The position numbers and the translations under genes are program-made. This document shows, piece after piece, positions 37,092 to 46,079 of a stretch of DNA of 64,000 bases (position 1 is the first letter of the stretch; each line of letters starts with the position of its first letter). The stretch comes from Herbinix sp. (GTDB taxonomy: Bacteria > Bacillota > Clostridia > Lachnospirales > Lachnospiraceae), in contig JAQZBN010000001.1 of assembly GCA_029238935.1 (NCBI GenBank), positions 62,001 through 126,000 on the forward strand, given 5' to 3'. Under the pieces are notes generated by a model. That model was not told where the DNA came from. It was given only the letters and a program-made list of their open reading frames with translations, and searched no databases.

Positions 37092-37631
37092 CACTAATTT
37101 ACTGATTTTTATCTATTTTATATAACAGATATATTTTTTATTTGTTATATGCTGTAATAATTTATAGTAAAATTATCTATTTTGTATACATTAATTGTAT
37201 ATTTCATTCATTTTTATCCTTTTTGATGATATAGCAAATTATTCTAATTTAAAAAATTAACGAATATCATATTACTTTAATATACTTAAAAACTCAATAT
37301 TTGATATATCTTCTTGTATAAAATCTACCCCATTTCATAAAGATGGTATCGTTTCTTTAAATAAATCCAATTTAAATTTGGTACACTATTTTGTACGATG
37401 TCATGTGTGCCTGAGTAATTAATCTTTTGGCATGATAGACTTTTTAAATAAATGTTTTACGTCATTTTATTTTATTTCACGAACAAAAAAGCAAAAAGGA
37501 ATGGTCCCGTGAAGAACATGCGGACCACAAGAATAATAAAGATTGTTTTTATTCTTCGTAAGTCATATGTAACGCGAAAATATATGTCTGCGGCCCACAG
37601 TTTGCAGGCTTTGAAGAAAGGCATGGTTATT
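37092..37631. other. Divergent region and glgC leader
   Basis: A very AT-rich stretch of 540 bases upstream of both the importer operon and glgC. GTACA/TGTAC (about 37382-37397) is a short inverted repeat of unknown use. In the glgC leader AAGAATAA (37529-37536) pairs with TTATTCTT (37549-37556), extended inside by AAA/TTT with a one-base bulge. Sixty codons before glgC are open in its frame, but no ribosome site supports a start there. No clear glgC promoter was found. Confidence 0.45.
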
Positions 37632-38810
37632 ATGCAAAAAGAATGTATCGCAATGCTTTTAGCCGGAGGTGTAGGAAGCCGATTAGAAGCACTAACATTA
37701 AAACGGGCGAAACCTGCAGTATGTTTTGGTGGGAAATATAGAATCATCGATTTCACCTTATCAAATTGTGTCAACTCAGGTATCGAAACCATCGGTGTCC
37801 TAACACAATATCAACCACTGGATTTAAATGATTATATCGGGAGCGGACAGCCTTGGGATCTTGACCGAACAGACGGTGGAGTTCACATTCTTCCACCATA
37901 TCAAAGAAGAGAAAGTGCAGATTGGTATAAGGGTACAGCGAACGCCATTACTCAGAATATTCCTTTTATTGAAAGGTATCAACCCATCTATGTGTTGATT
38001 TTATCCGGTGATCATATTTACAAAATGGATTATTCCAAGATGTTACAATATCACAAAGAAAAAGGAGCAGATTGTACCATTGCCGTTATCGAAGTTGGTC
38101 TAAAAGATGCTTCTCGCTTTGGTATTATGAATACAAAAGACGATGGTTCCATTTATGAATTCGAAGAAAAACCCAAGGAACCAAAAAGCAAAAAGGCTTC
38201 TATGGGCGTATATATATTTACATGGGATAAGCTTCTTTCTTATTTAAGAACCGATGAAAATACCGAAAACTCTTCTCATGATTTTGGTAAGGATATCATT
38301 CCTACCATGTTAAAATCGGGCGAAAAGATGTATGCCTATCCTTTCTCCGGTTATTGGAGAGATGTAGGAACAATCGAAAGCTTATGGGAAGCCAATATGG
38401 ATTTAATTCACTCGAAAGAGAATATCATATCGAGTAATACTGATTGGAAGATCTACGCCAGAAGCCCTGTGGAACCCCCGCAATATGTAAGCTCCACTTC
38501 CAAAGTAACGAGTTCTATATTATCAGAAGGATGCATAATCCAAGGCGAGGTCGATACTTCCATACTTCATTATGGTGTTGAAGTAGAACCGGATGCCGTG
38601 ATACTTAATTCCATCATTATGCCAGGAGCTAAGATAAAAAAAGGAAGCAAAATAAACTACGCCATTATCGATGAGGAAGCAATCATTGGCGAAAACGCCA
38701 TTATCGAAGGCAATAACAAAAATAATAAACCTTCAATTATTGTAATCGGTAGCAAAGAAATAATAGAAAATGGTGCTATAGTAGAAGAAGGAACTCTAAC
38801 TGATAAGTAA
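37632..38810 (+). CDS. glgC: Glucose-1-phosphate adenylyltransferase, catalytic subunit
   Basis: A 392-residue ADP-glucose pyrophosphorylase, the committed step of glycogen synthesis. The nucleotide loop [57 protein letters not shown] and [16 protein letters not shown] are all in place, followed by the left-handed beta-helix C-terminus. The start is the ATG at 37632, ten bases after AAAGG, giving the normal length. First gene of glgC-glgD-glgA-glgP. GlgD lies 16 bases downstream and should form a mixed tetramer with it. Confidence 0.95.
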   Translation: MQKECIAMLLAGGVGSRLEALTLKRAKPAVCFGGKYRIIDFTLSNCVNSGIETIGVLTQYQPLDLNDYIGSGQPWDLDRTDGGVHILPPYQRRESADWYKGTANAITQNIPFIERYQPIYVLILSGDHIYKMDYSKMLQYHKEKGADCTIAVIEVGLKDASRFGIMNTKDDGSIYEFEEKPKEPKSKKASMGVYIFTWDKLLSYLRTDENTENSSHDFGKDIIPTMLKSGEKMYAYPFSGYWRDVGTIESLWEANMDLIHSKENIISSNTDWKIYARSPVEPPQYVSSTSKVTSSILSEGCIIQGEVDTSILHYGVEVEPDAVILNSIIMPGAKIKKGSKINYAIIDEEAIIGENAIIEGNNKNNKPSIIVIGSKEIIENGAIVEEGTLTDK

Positions 38811-38826
38811 CGACGAGGTGAATGAC

Positions 38827-39945
38827 ATGAATATCAATGCAACAGGAATTATTTTTTCAAATGTGCACGATGAGGAACTGCACGAAATAACATCCAGTCG
38901 TACTATGGGATCCGTACCCTTTGGCGGCAGATATCGTCTGATTGATTTTGCCTTGTCCAATATGCATAATTCCGGAGTGACTGGGGTTGGCGTAATTACA
39001 AAGAGCAATTATCAATCCTTAATTGATCATGTAAAATCCGGAAAAGAATGGGGATTATCAAGAAAACGAGATGGTTTATTTATTTTTCCTCCATTTGGAA
39101 GACTTCATTCCGGTTATTATAAGAACAAATTAGAAGCCTTATCAGGCATAATTACCTTTATCCAAAAGTCAAATCATGATTATGTACTAATCACCGATTG
39201 CGATGTGATCTGTAATATGAATTGGAAAGAACCTCTGGAATATCACATAGCTAAAAAAGCAGATATTACCGTGATTTGTTACCAGAGTAAAGCGCAAAAC
39301 ATTCCCTCCGGTAACCAAACAATTTATTCAGTGAATAACCAGGGTTTTGTTGAAGACATCAGAATCAAACAACCAGCAGCTGAAAACTGTTCTATCGGAA
39401 GTAATATGTGGATAATAGGCAGAAATTTCCTCGAAACCATCCTCCACGAGGCAACCGCCCACAACTTGGAAGACTTTGAACGGGATATTATGCAAAAAAG
39501 ATTAAATCAATACAGAATTGCTGCTTGGAAATTTAGCGGATATATTCAAAAGATTAACTCTATTGAGGATTACTTTAAAATTAATATGGATATACTGAAT
39601 CCAATGGTAAGAAAAGATCTGTTTTATTCGAACGGCTATATCTATACAAAAGTCCTGGATGATATCCCTGTTCGATACACCAATAATGCAAAAGTGAAAA
39701 ATAGTTTAATCGCGGACGGTTGTTATATTGAAGGTACCGTCGAAAATAGTGTTTTATTTCGAAGTGTATCTATCGGAAAAGGGTCTGTTATCAACAACTC
39801 CATACTTATGCAGGGTAATACTGTGAAAGAAAACGTACAATTAGATTATGTTATTTCAGATAAAAATGTTACTTTTCGTGATGCTCGAAAACTCATGGGT
39901 TATGAAAAACAACCTATTTATATAAGAAAAGGTAGTGAAGTTTAA
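38827..39945 (+). CDS. glgD: GlgD, non-catalytic ADP-glucose pyrophosphorylase subunit
   Basis: A 372-residue GlgC homologue. It keeps FGGRYRLIDFALSN and the C-terminal beta-helix but the nucleotide loop is ruined: IIFSNVHDEELHEITSSR stands where GlgC has GGxGxRLxxLT, so it should not catalyse the reaction. In Firmicutes GlgD forms a complex with GlgC and raises its activity. The start is the ATG at 38827, six bases after GAGGTG; a GTG at 38818 overlaps the ribosome site. Twenty bases separate it from glgA. Confidence 0.94.
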   Translation: MNINATGIIFSNVHDEELHEITSSRTMGSVPFGGRYRLIDFALSNMHNSGVTGVGVITKSNYQSLIDHVKSGKEWGLSRKRDGLFIFPPFGRLHSGYYKNKLEALSGIITFIQKSNHDYVLITDCDVICNMNWKEPLEYHIAKKADITVICYQSKAQNIPSGNQTIYSVNNQGFVEDIRIKQPAAENCSIGSNMWIIGRNFLETILHEATAHNLEDFERDIMQKRLNQYRIAAWKFSGYIQKINSIEDYFKINMDILNPMVRKDLFYSNGYIYTKVLDDIPVRYTNNAKVKNSLIADGCYIEGTVENSVLFRSVSIGKGSVINNSILMQGNTVKENVQLDYVISDKNVTFRDARKLMGYEKQPIYIRKGSEV

Positions 39946-39965
39946 TTAATATCCGGAGGTCCCAT

Positions 39966-41384
39966 ATGAAGATTTTGTTTGCTACAAGCGAAGCATACCC
40001 ATTTATTATGACAGGAGGATTAGGTGATGTTGCCGGAGCGCTCCCCCGAGCAATTCAGCAAAATTCCCATTGCTGCCGAGTTGTACTCCCACTGTATTAC
40101 GATACACCCGAAAATTTACGTAAAGATTTAAAGTTCATTACAAAGTTTTCTGTTACGTTAAGTTGGCGTGAACAATACTGCGGTGTGTTCGAAGCCCATG
40201 TCAACGATACTGTATATTATCTTCTGGACAATGAATATTATTTTAAGAGACCAGGTGCTTATGGGCATTATGATGACGGGGAACGTTTTGCTTTCTTCTC
40301 TAAGGCAGTATTGGAAATGATTAAAGTAATTGACTTTAAGCCAGAGGTCATACATGCCAACGACTGGCAAACAGCTATGATCCCTGTCTATAAAAAACTA
40401 ATTTACTCCGAACAGGAAGATTATAAAAATTGCAAGACAGTGTTCACAATACACAATATATTAAATCAAGGGCAATACGATATCAATATACTTACTGACG
40501 TATTAGGTTTAAAAGAATCCGATCTGTCTGTCCTGGAATACAATGGTGTTATCAACACTATGAAAGCTGCCATTGAAACAGCGGATGCAATAACAACTGT
40601 AAGTCCCTCGTATGCAGAAGAATTGATTAACCCTGCTGCTTCTTATGGGTTAAGCGATATTCTAAGAAACAACTCTGATAAAGTATACGGAATTATCAAC
40701 GGAATTCATACCGATATCTATAATCCGGAAACGGATGATATTATACTGCAAAACTATTCCATCGAGGATTTATCCGGAAAATCCAGCAACAAGAAAGCAC
40801 TTCAGAAGATGGTTGGTCTACCTGAAGATACTGACATTCCAATTATTAGTATGATAACTCGATTTGTTGATCACAAAGGTCTTGATTTAGTTAACAAAGT
40901 CATCGAGGAGATCCTTACCAGCCATGTACAGCTCATTATGCTTGGCAAAGGAGACCGTTTGCACGAAACATTTTTTATGGATGTAGCCGAGCGGTATCCA
41001 GGAAAAATGGCATTAAAAATAGGTTTTATTCCGGATATTGCTCATAAAATATATGCCGGTTCAGATCTCTTCTTAATGCCTTCAAAATTCGAGCCCTGTG
41101 GATTATCCCAAATGATAGCGATGCGATACGGAACCATTCCCATCGTTCGAGAAACCGGCGGGCTGAAAGATACTGTTATTGATTACAGCAGCGAAAACGG
41201 TAACGGATTTACATTTCAAGCTTACGACGCCGCTGAAATGCTTGAGGCCATTCGACGGGCACAGGATTTATTCAAGAATAAAAAAGCCTGGGAAACACTG
41301 ATTGAAAGAGCAATGTTAACTAACCATAGCTGGCAGTCCTCCGCCAATCAGTACATCGAACTTTATAAGAATTTGAATTTATAA
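39966..41384 (+). CDS. glgA: Glycogen synthase (ADP-glucose)
   Basis: A 472-residue GT5 glucosyltransferase that extends alpha-1,4-glucan from ADP-glucose. The N-terminal Rossmann half begins MKILFATSEAYPFIMTGGL; the usual Lys of the KxGGL motif is Met at residue 15. HANDWQTAMIPVY, FTIHNILNQG, ITTVSPSYAEE and IINGIHTDIYNP follow, and the C-terminal half has KFEPCGLSQMIAMRYG with the catalytic-site Glu. GGAGGT lies five bases before the ATG. The stop codon falls inside a 16-base tandem repeat that runs into the gap before glgP. The Lys change is discussed separately. Confidence 0.95.
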   Translation: MKILFATSEAYPFIMTGGLGDVAGALPRAIQQNSHCCRVVLPLYYDTPENLRKDLKFITKFSVTLSWREQYCGVFEAHVNDTVYYLLDNEYYFKRPGAYGHYDDGERFAFFSKAVLEMIKVIDFKPEVIHANDWQTAMIPVYKKLIYSEQEDYKNCKTVFTIHNILNQGQYDINILTDVLGLKESDLSVLEYNGVINTMKAAIETADAITTVSPSYAEELINPAASYGLSDILRNNSDKVYGIINGIHTDIYNPETDDIILQNYSIEDLSGKSSNKKALQKMVGLPEDTDIPIISMITRFVDHKGLDLVNKVIEEILTSHVQLIMLGKGDRLHETFFMDVAERYPGKMALKIGFIPDIAHKIYAGSDLFLMPSKFEPCGLSQMIAMRYGTIPIVRETGGLKDTVIDYSSENGNGFTFQAYDAAEMLEAIRRAQDLFKNKKAWETLIERAMLTNHSWQSSANQYIELYKNLNL

Positions 41385-41435
41385 GAATTTGAATTTATAA
41401 GAATTTGAATTTATAAGAATTTGAATTTATAAGAA
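41365..41435 (+). repeat. 16-bp tandem repeat across the glgA stop codon
   Basis: Four full copies of ATAAGAATTTGAATTT start at 41365, 41381, 41397 and 41413, and a partial copy runs to 41435. The first copy and the start of the second encode the last residues and the stop of GlgA; the rest fills the gap before glgP. The copies are identical, which suggests recent expansion by slippage. Confidence 0.95.
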
Positions 41436-41497
41436 CATGAACCTGTATCATTCCCGTTTCTAAGCTATTCACCATCCTTAAACATTGGGGGCATTGT

Positions 41498-43921
41498 ATG
41501 AAACCTTATTATAAAGACGATATCAAAGAATGTATTTGCACGAAATTAGACCATCATTTCGGTGTACAACCGCAAAATGCTACTATGGAACAATTTTACC
41601 GTGCAACCGTTATGATAGTAAAAGATAAATTAATAGAAAAACAAAGGAAGTTTCTATCCAACATACGAAAGAACGAAGAAAAAACCGCTTATTATATGTG
41701 TATGGAATTTTTAATCGGAAGGTCTCTAAGGAACAATCTATTTAACTTAGGAATTACTGAGCAGTTCGAAGATGCGCTGGAGGATCTAGGTTGTTCCTTA
41801 ACCGATATTTTTGAGTTAGAGCCGGATGCTGGTCTTGGAAACGGTGGACTTGGGCGGCTTGCAGCATGCTTTTTAGAATCTGCTGCTACCTTGGGTTATC
41901 CAGTGAATGGTTATTCGATCCGTTATGAGTTAGGTATATTCAGACAAAAAATAATTGAAGGATGGCAGACTGAACTTCCAGATCTGTGGCTACAGGGTGG
42001 CGAAGTATGGCTTTCTCCTCGCGTAGATGAAGCCGTCACAGTGAACTTCGATGGTCAGGTTATTGAAGATTGGTCCAATGGAACACATAAGGTAGAGCAT
42101 GTTAACAGCAATTCCGTTTTAGCCATCCCCTATGATATGATGATATCCGGTTATGATAATACCAGCGTTAGTGTGTTACGATTATGGGGTGCCACTAATT
42201 TAACTTTTGATATGAGGCTATTTAATCAAGGTGATTATCTGCGGGCTGTTGAGCAAAAAGCCATGGCAGAAGTAATTAGTAAGGTTCTCTATCCTTCCGA
42301 CAATCATCCTGAGGGAAAAAGCTTACGTCTGAGGCAGCAGTACTTTCTTGTATCCGCTTCAGTGCAGGATATTATCCGCAAACATCGTGCTCAATATGGT
42401 ACACTGAGTAATTTTTCAGATAAAGTAGTCATACATGTCAACGAAACACATCCAGCCCTTGCTATACCAGAATTAATGCGTATATTACTGGATGACAACA
42501 ATTATACCTGGGAAGACGCTTGGAACATTGTATCAAAAACCTTTGCATATACCAATCACACCATTATGAGCGAGGCTTTAGAAGTATGGCCGGAAGATAT
42601 TTTTAAACAGAGACTTCCAAGAATTTATCAGATCGTGCAAGAAATCAACAGTCGCTTTTGCAAAGAATTATTAGATAGATTTCACGGGGACACGAATAAA
42701 GTTACACAAATGGCCATAATTAGCTCCGGTCAGGTTCATATGGCGAACTTATGCTTATGTTCCTGTTATTCCATCAACGGCGTTTCAAAGATTCATTCGG
42801 AAATAATAAAAAACAGCTTATTTAAAAACTACAGTGATTTATATCCATCAAAATTCGTCAACATTACCAACGGTTTTAATTATCGTCGTTGGCTTTGCCA
42901 AGCAAATCCTGCTCTATGTAAATTCGTAGCAGAACTAATTGGAAGTGGTTACGAAACAAAACCCTATGAATTAGAAAAGTTAATACAACACCTAAACAAC
43001 CAAGATGTTCTAACAAGACTTGCTCAAATCAAAAGACATAACAAGGAACGGATATCCGATTATATTTTAGACCATAATCATATAAAAATAAATCCAGACT
43101 CGATTTTTGACGTACAAGTCAAGCGACTTCACGAATACAAAAGACAGTTGTTAAACGCACTTCATATACTTTATTTATATGAAAAGCTAAAGGAAAATCC
43201 TGATATGGACTTTCATCCCAGAACCTTTATCTTCGGTGCCAAAGCCGCACCGGGTTATCATATGGCAAAACGAATTATTCGATTGATCTGTTGTCTTGCC
43301 GATGAGATCAACCATGATAGAAGGGTATCAGATAAATTAAAGATTGTATTTTTAGAAGATTATCGTGTAACCCTTGCCGAACTTCTTATGCCTGCGGCGG
43401 AAATCAGCGAACAGATTTCATTGGCAGGAACCGAAGCTTCAGGTACCGGCAATATGAAACTCATGATAAACGGTGCAATCACTTTAGGTACAATGGATGG
43501 AGCCAATGTTGAAATATATGATGCCGTAGGTCCAGATAATATTCTTATCTTCGGATTACAAACCAATGAAGTAGAAGAAATGCGAAAGAACGGCTATTAT
43601 CCCTCGAATTATTATAATAACCCAGCAATCAGAAGAGTCATCGAGCGGCTTAATACCGGCATCGGTGGTGTCATATTCCAAGATATTGCTTCTAGCTTAA
43701 TAGGCGGGCAAAATGGGAAAGGGGATTTCTATCTTGTATTAGCTGACTTTGATTCCTACTGTCGTATTCACGAAGAAGCAGAAAACCGATATAACAATCC
43801 TACCCTTTGGAATAAGATGTCTCTGGTCAATATTGCATCCGCCGGCGTATTTGCCGCTGACCGTGCAGTGGAAGAATATTCAGAGCTTATCTGGAAGATT
43901 CACAAAATAAAAGATAATTAA
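41498..43921 (+). CDS. glgP: Glycogen/maltodextrin phosphorylase
   Basis: An 807-residue GT35 phosphorylase that releases glucose 1-phosphate from alpha-1,4-glucan ends. GLGNGGLGRLAACFLES, VHVNETHPALAIPELMR-type residues, QVKRLHEYKRQLLNALH and EASGTGNMKLMINGAITLG are all present; the Lys of GTGNMK (about residue 655) holds pyridoxal phosphate. Length is normal. GGGGG precedes the ATG by six bases. Placed last in the glycogen operon, it lets one transcript make both the synthetic and degradative enzymes. The 113-base gap to glgA is mostly tandem repeat. Confidence 0.96.
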   Translation: MKPYYKDDIKECICTKLDHHFGVQPQNATMEQFYRATVMIVKDKLIEKQRKFLSNIRKNEEKTAYYMCMEFLIGRSLRNNLFNLGITEQFEDALEDLGCSLTDIFELEPDAGLGNGGLGRLAACFLESAATLGYPVNGYSIRYELGIFRQKIIEGWQTELPDLWLQGGEVWLSPRVDEAVTVNFDGQVIEDWSNGTHKVEHVNSNSVLAIPYDMMISGYDNTSVSVLRLWGATNLTFDMRLFNQGDYLRAVEQKAMAEVISKVLYPSDNHPEGKSLRLRQQYFLVSASVQDIIRKHRAQYGTLSNFSDKVVIHVNETHPALAIPELMRILLDDNNYTWEDAWNIVSKTFAYTNHTIMSEALEVWPEDIFKQRLPRIYQIVQEINSRFCKELLDRFHGDTNKVTQMAIISSGQVHMANLCLCSCYSINGVSKIHSEIIKNSLFKNYSDLYPSKFVNITNGFNYRRWLCQANPALCKFVAELIGSGYETKPYELEKLIQHLNNQDVLTRLAQIKRHNKERISDYILDHNHIKINPDSIFDVQVKRLHEYKRQLLNALHILYLYEKLKENPDMDFHPRTFIFGAKAAPGYHMAKRIIRLICCLADEINHDRRVSDKLKIVFLEDYRVTLAELLMPAAEISEQISLAGTEASGTGNMKLMINGAITLGTMDGANVEIYDAVGPDNILIFGLQTNEVEEMRKNGYYPSNYYNNPAIRRVIERLNTGIGGVIFQDIASSLIGGQNGKGDFYLVLADFDSYCRIHEEAENRYNNPTLWNKMSLVNIASAGVFAADRAVEEYSELIWKIHKIKDN

Positions 43922-43932
43922 CAATAATAAAA

Positions 43933-43981
43933 GGGAGAATCACCTTAATACAAAGCGCTCGTATTAAGCCGTGATACTCCC
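43933..43981. terminator. Bidirectional terminator between glgP and the importer operon
   Basis: A long interrupted stem: GGGAG/CTCCC, then ATCAC/GTGAT, then TTAATAC/GTATTAA. On the minus strand CCCTTTTATTATTG follows; on the plus strand the T-run is weaker. Confidence 0.8.
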
Positions 43982-44070
43982 TATTTATATCCTTACGATC
44001 TGAAAGACAAAACAATCTATCAAAGAGACCCACAATATATCTTAACGTTTTTTATTTTAGCAATTTTCGT

Positions 44071-45003
44071 TTATCCTTTTATAGAACCTACATAAACACC
44101 TTTTACAAAATATTTTTGTAAGAATGGATATACGATTAATATTGGTATGGTGGCAATTACAATTGTGCAGTATTTAACCAATTCACGAAATGCGGTTGCC
44201 CCCTGAACACTATTAATCGAAACACCGCCAGCACTGCCAACCGATGTCGCAGTCGAATCATTCATAACAAGAATCTCTTTTAGCAATAACTGAAGCGGGA
44301 ATAAATTACGGTCTTTTAAGAGGACCATGGCATTAAACCAGGAATTCCAATTACCAACAAGATAATAAAGCAAAATAACAGCCAAGGTTGCTTTTGACAG
44401 AGGTATAATAACCTTAAGCAAAACATCCTTTTGTGAAGCACCATCAATTACGGCTGCTTCCTCAAGATCGATCGGTATTGCCTGAAAGCTGGTACGAAGA
44501 ATAATCATATTCCAGGTATTTAACGCTGTCGGAAAAATCATCGCAGCAAGATTATTATACATCCCAATATCCTTCATTAAAAGGAACCAAGGGATCAGTC
44601 CTCCTCCAAAGAACATGGTAATTGTAATTAATATCGTGATCGGCTTTTTAAAATACAAATCCCGTCTGGACAAAACAAAGGCACCCATAATAGTCATAAC
44701 CATATTAACAGCAGTCCCCAGACCAACATATAAAAAGGTATTACGATAACCAATCAATATACTGTTATCCTTAAACACCAATTTATATCCATCCAGCGTA
44801 AACCCGAGGGGTTTTAACAGCAGTCCCTCATGGGCCATTAAATCTGTAGGATTGCTGACCGAAGCAAACAATATATGAAGCATAGGATACAGACATGCGA
44901 TGGTTAAGAGTAACAATAAAAGGTATACCACAAAATCAAACATTATATTGTAAGCGGATTTATGCTTACGTATTCTTTTTAGAACAACAGCCATTTCACT
45001 CAT
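44071..45003 (-). CDS. Carbohydrate ABC transporter permease (YtcP/LplC-like)
   Basis: A 310-residue permease with six membrane segments and the coupling loop LEEAAVIDGASQKDVLLKVI followed by IPLSK, ending in the family tail YFVKGVYVGSIKG. It is the last gene of the operon regulator, binding protein, permease, permease, and starts 12 bases after the preceding permease, after AAAGGGG. It needs an ATPase from elsewhere. The sugar is not known; the divergent GH43 and GH2 genes suggest arabinose- or galactose-containing plant oligosaccharides. Confidence 0.93.
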   Translation of the reverse strand: MSEMAVVLKRIRKHKSAYNIMFDFVVYLLLLLLTIACLYPMLHILFASVSNPTDLMAHEGLLLKPLGFTLDGYKLVFKDNSILIGYRNTFLYVGLGTAVNMVMTIMGAFVLSRRDLYFKKPITILITITMFFGGGLIPWFLLMKDIGMYNNLAAMIFPTALNTWNMIILRTSFQAIPIDLEEAAVIDGASQKDVLLKVIIPLSKATLAVILLYYLVGNWNSWFNAMVLLKDRNLFPLQLLLKEILVMNDSTATSVGSAGGVSINSVQGATAFRELVKYCTIVIATIPILIVYPFLQKYFVKGVYVGSIKG

Positions 45004-45015
45004 GATCCCACCCCT

Positions 45016-45987
45016 TTACCAGATACTTGTCTCGGACATTTTTTTCGAGAATCTGTTTGTAAACCATAACAGCGCAAAGTTTATGACTGCACTCATCAGG
45101 CCAACTGCAGTAGAATAACTAAAGCTTGCTTCCCTTAAACCTCTACGGTACACATAAGAAGCTATAACATCAGCTGTATCGTAGGTCATAGGATTATAAA
45201 GCATAATAATCTTCTCGTAGCTGGATCCCATCATACCACCTACCGCAAATATGAACAGAATTACGATCGTAGGTCTGATTTGCGGCAGAGTAATGTGCCA
45301 CATTTTTCGTATTCTTCCGGCACCATCAATTTCCGCCGCTTCATAGAGTGCAGGATCTATGGAGCTGATTGCTGCCAGATAAATAATACTGTCCCAACCA
45401 ATATTCTGCCAGATTCCGGAGAAGGTATAGACCGGTCGAAACATTCTGGAATATCCTAGCAACGAGTCATAATCTTTTCCAGTAAAAAATTCAAGAATTT
45501 GAGTGATAATTCCATCGTTCGATGTAAATATATGTATCATACCACACACTACAACAAGTGATATAAAATGCGGCATGTAAGTTATCGTCTGAACAGATTT
45601 TTTAAACTTACCTTCCCTAATTTCATTTAGTAATAAAGCTAATATAATTGGTGCCGTAAACCCAAAGGTAAGTCCCCACAGATTTAACAAGAATGTATTT
45701 TTCACTAGTCTGACAAAATACGGTCCGGTGAAAAACTCTATAAAATGTTTAAAGAATACCCATTCACTTTTTTCAAAGCCAAGCAGTGGTTTAAAATCTT
45801 TAAAAGCGATCATGATACCCCACATCGGCCCATAACAGAATATGATATACCATGCTATGACAGGAATAGCCAGCAAGTACGCAAACCAATTCTTTTTCAT
45901 ATCCTTTTTAATGATTGCTCCGACACTAACATGTCGGGACTTATCTTTTATCTTTATTTCTTTGCTCTTGGAACGATTGGTTGACAT
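45016..45987 (-). CDS. Carbohydrate ABC transporter permease (LplB/YteP-like)
   Basis: A 323-residue permease with a basic N-terminal tail, six membrane segments and the EAA loop YEAAEIDGAGRIRKMWHITL followed by PQIRP. The ATG at 45987 is chosen, 11 bases after GGAGG; a GTG at 45999 overlaps the ribosome site. Partner of the downstream permease. A stem-loop separates it from the binding-protein gene. Confidence 0.92.
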   Translation of the reverse strand: MSTNRSKSKEIKIKDKSRHVSVGAIIKKDMKKNWFAYLLAIPVIAWYIIFCYGPMWGIMIAFKDFKPLLGFEKSEWVFFKHFIEFFTGPYFVRLVKNTFLLNLWGLTFGFTAPIILALLLNEIREGKFKKSVQTITYMPHFISLVVVCGMIHIFTSNDGIITQILEFFTGKDYDSLLGYSRMFRPVYTFSGIWQNIGWDSIIYLAAISSIDPALYEAAEIDGAGRIRKMWHITLPQIRPTIVILFIFAVGGMMGSSYEKIIMLYNPMTYDTADVIASYVYRRGLREASFSYSTAVGLMSAVINFALLWFTNRFSKKMSETSIW

Positions 45988-46014
45988 GTTAACAGCCACC
46001 TCCTGTATTTTATT

Positions 46015-46061
46015 AGGAGATGTTGCAAAACTTAAAGTTTGAAAGTTTCACAACATCTCCT
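46015..46061 (-). other. Intercistronic stem-loop after the sugar-binding protein gene
   Basis: AGGAGATGTTG (46015-46025) pairs perfectly with CAACATCTCCT (46051-46061), with an inner AAACTT/AAGTTT stem. No T-run follows. It probably protects the binding-protein mRNA or trims read-through into the permease genes. Confidence 0.85.
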
Positions 46062-46079
46062 GCTTAAAGGGATAACGAA

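Noticed and set aside
37452..37631. N-terminal extension of GlgC by 60 codons
   Set aside because: The frame is open, but it has no ribosome site, the extension resembles no GlgC, and the ATG at 37632 gives the normal length.
41365..41435. CRISPR-like short repeats
   Set aside because: The units are directly adjacent without spacers, only 16 bases long, and overlap the glgA coding end. They are a slippage tandem repeat.
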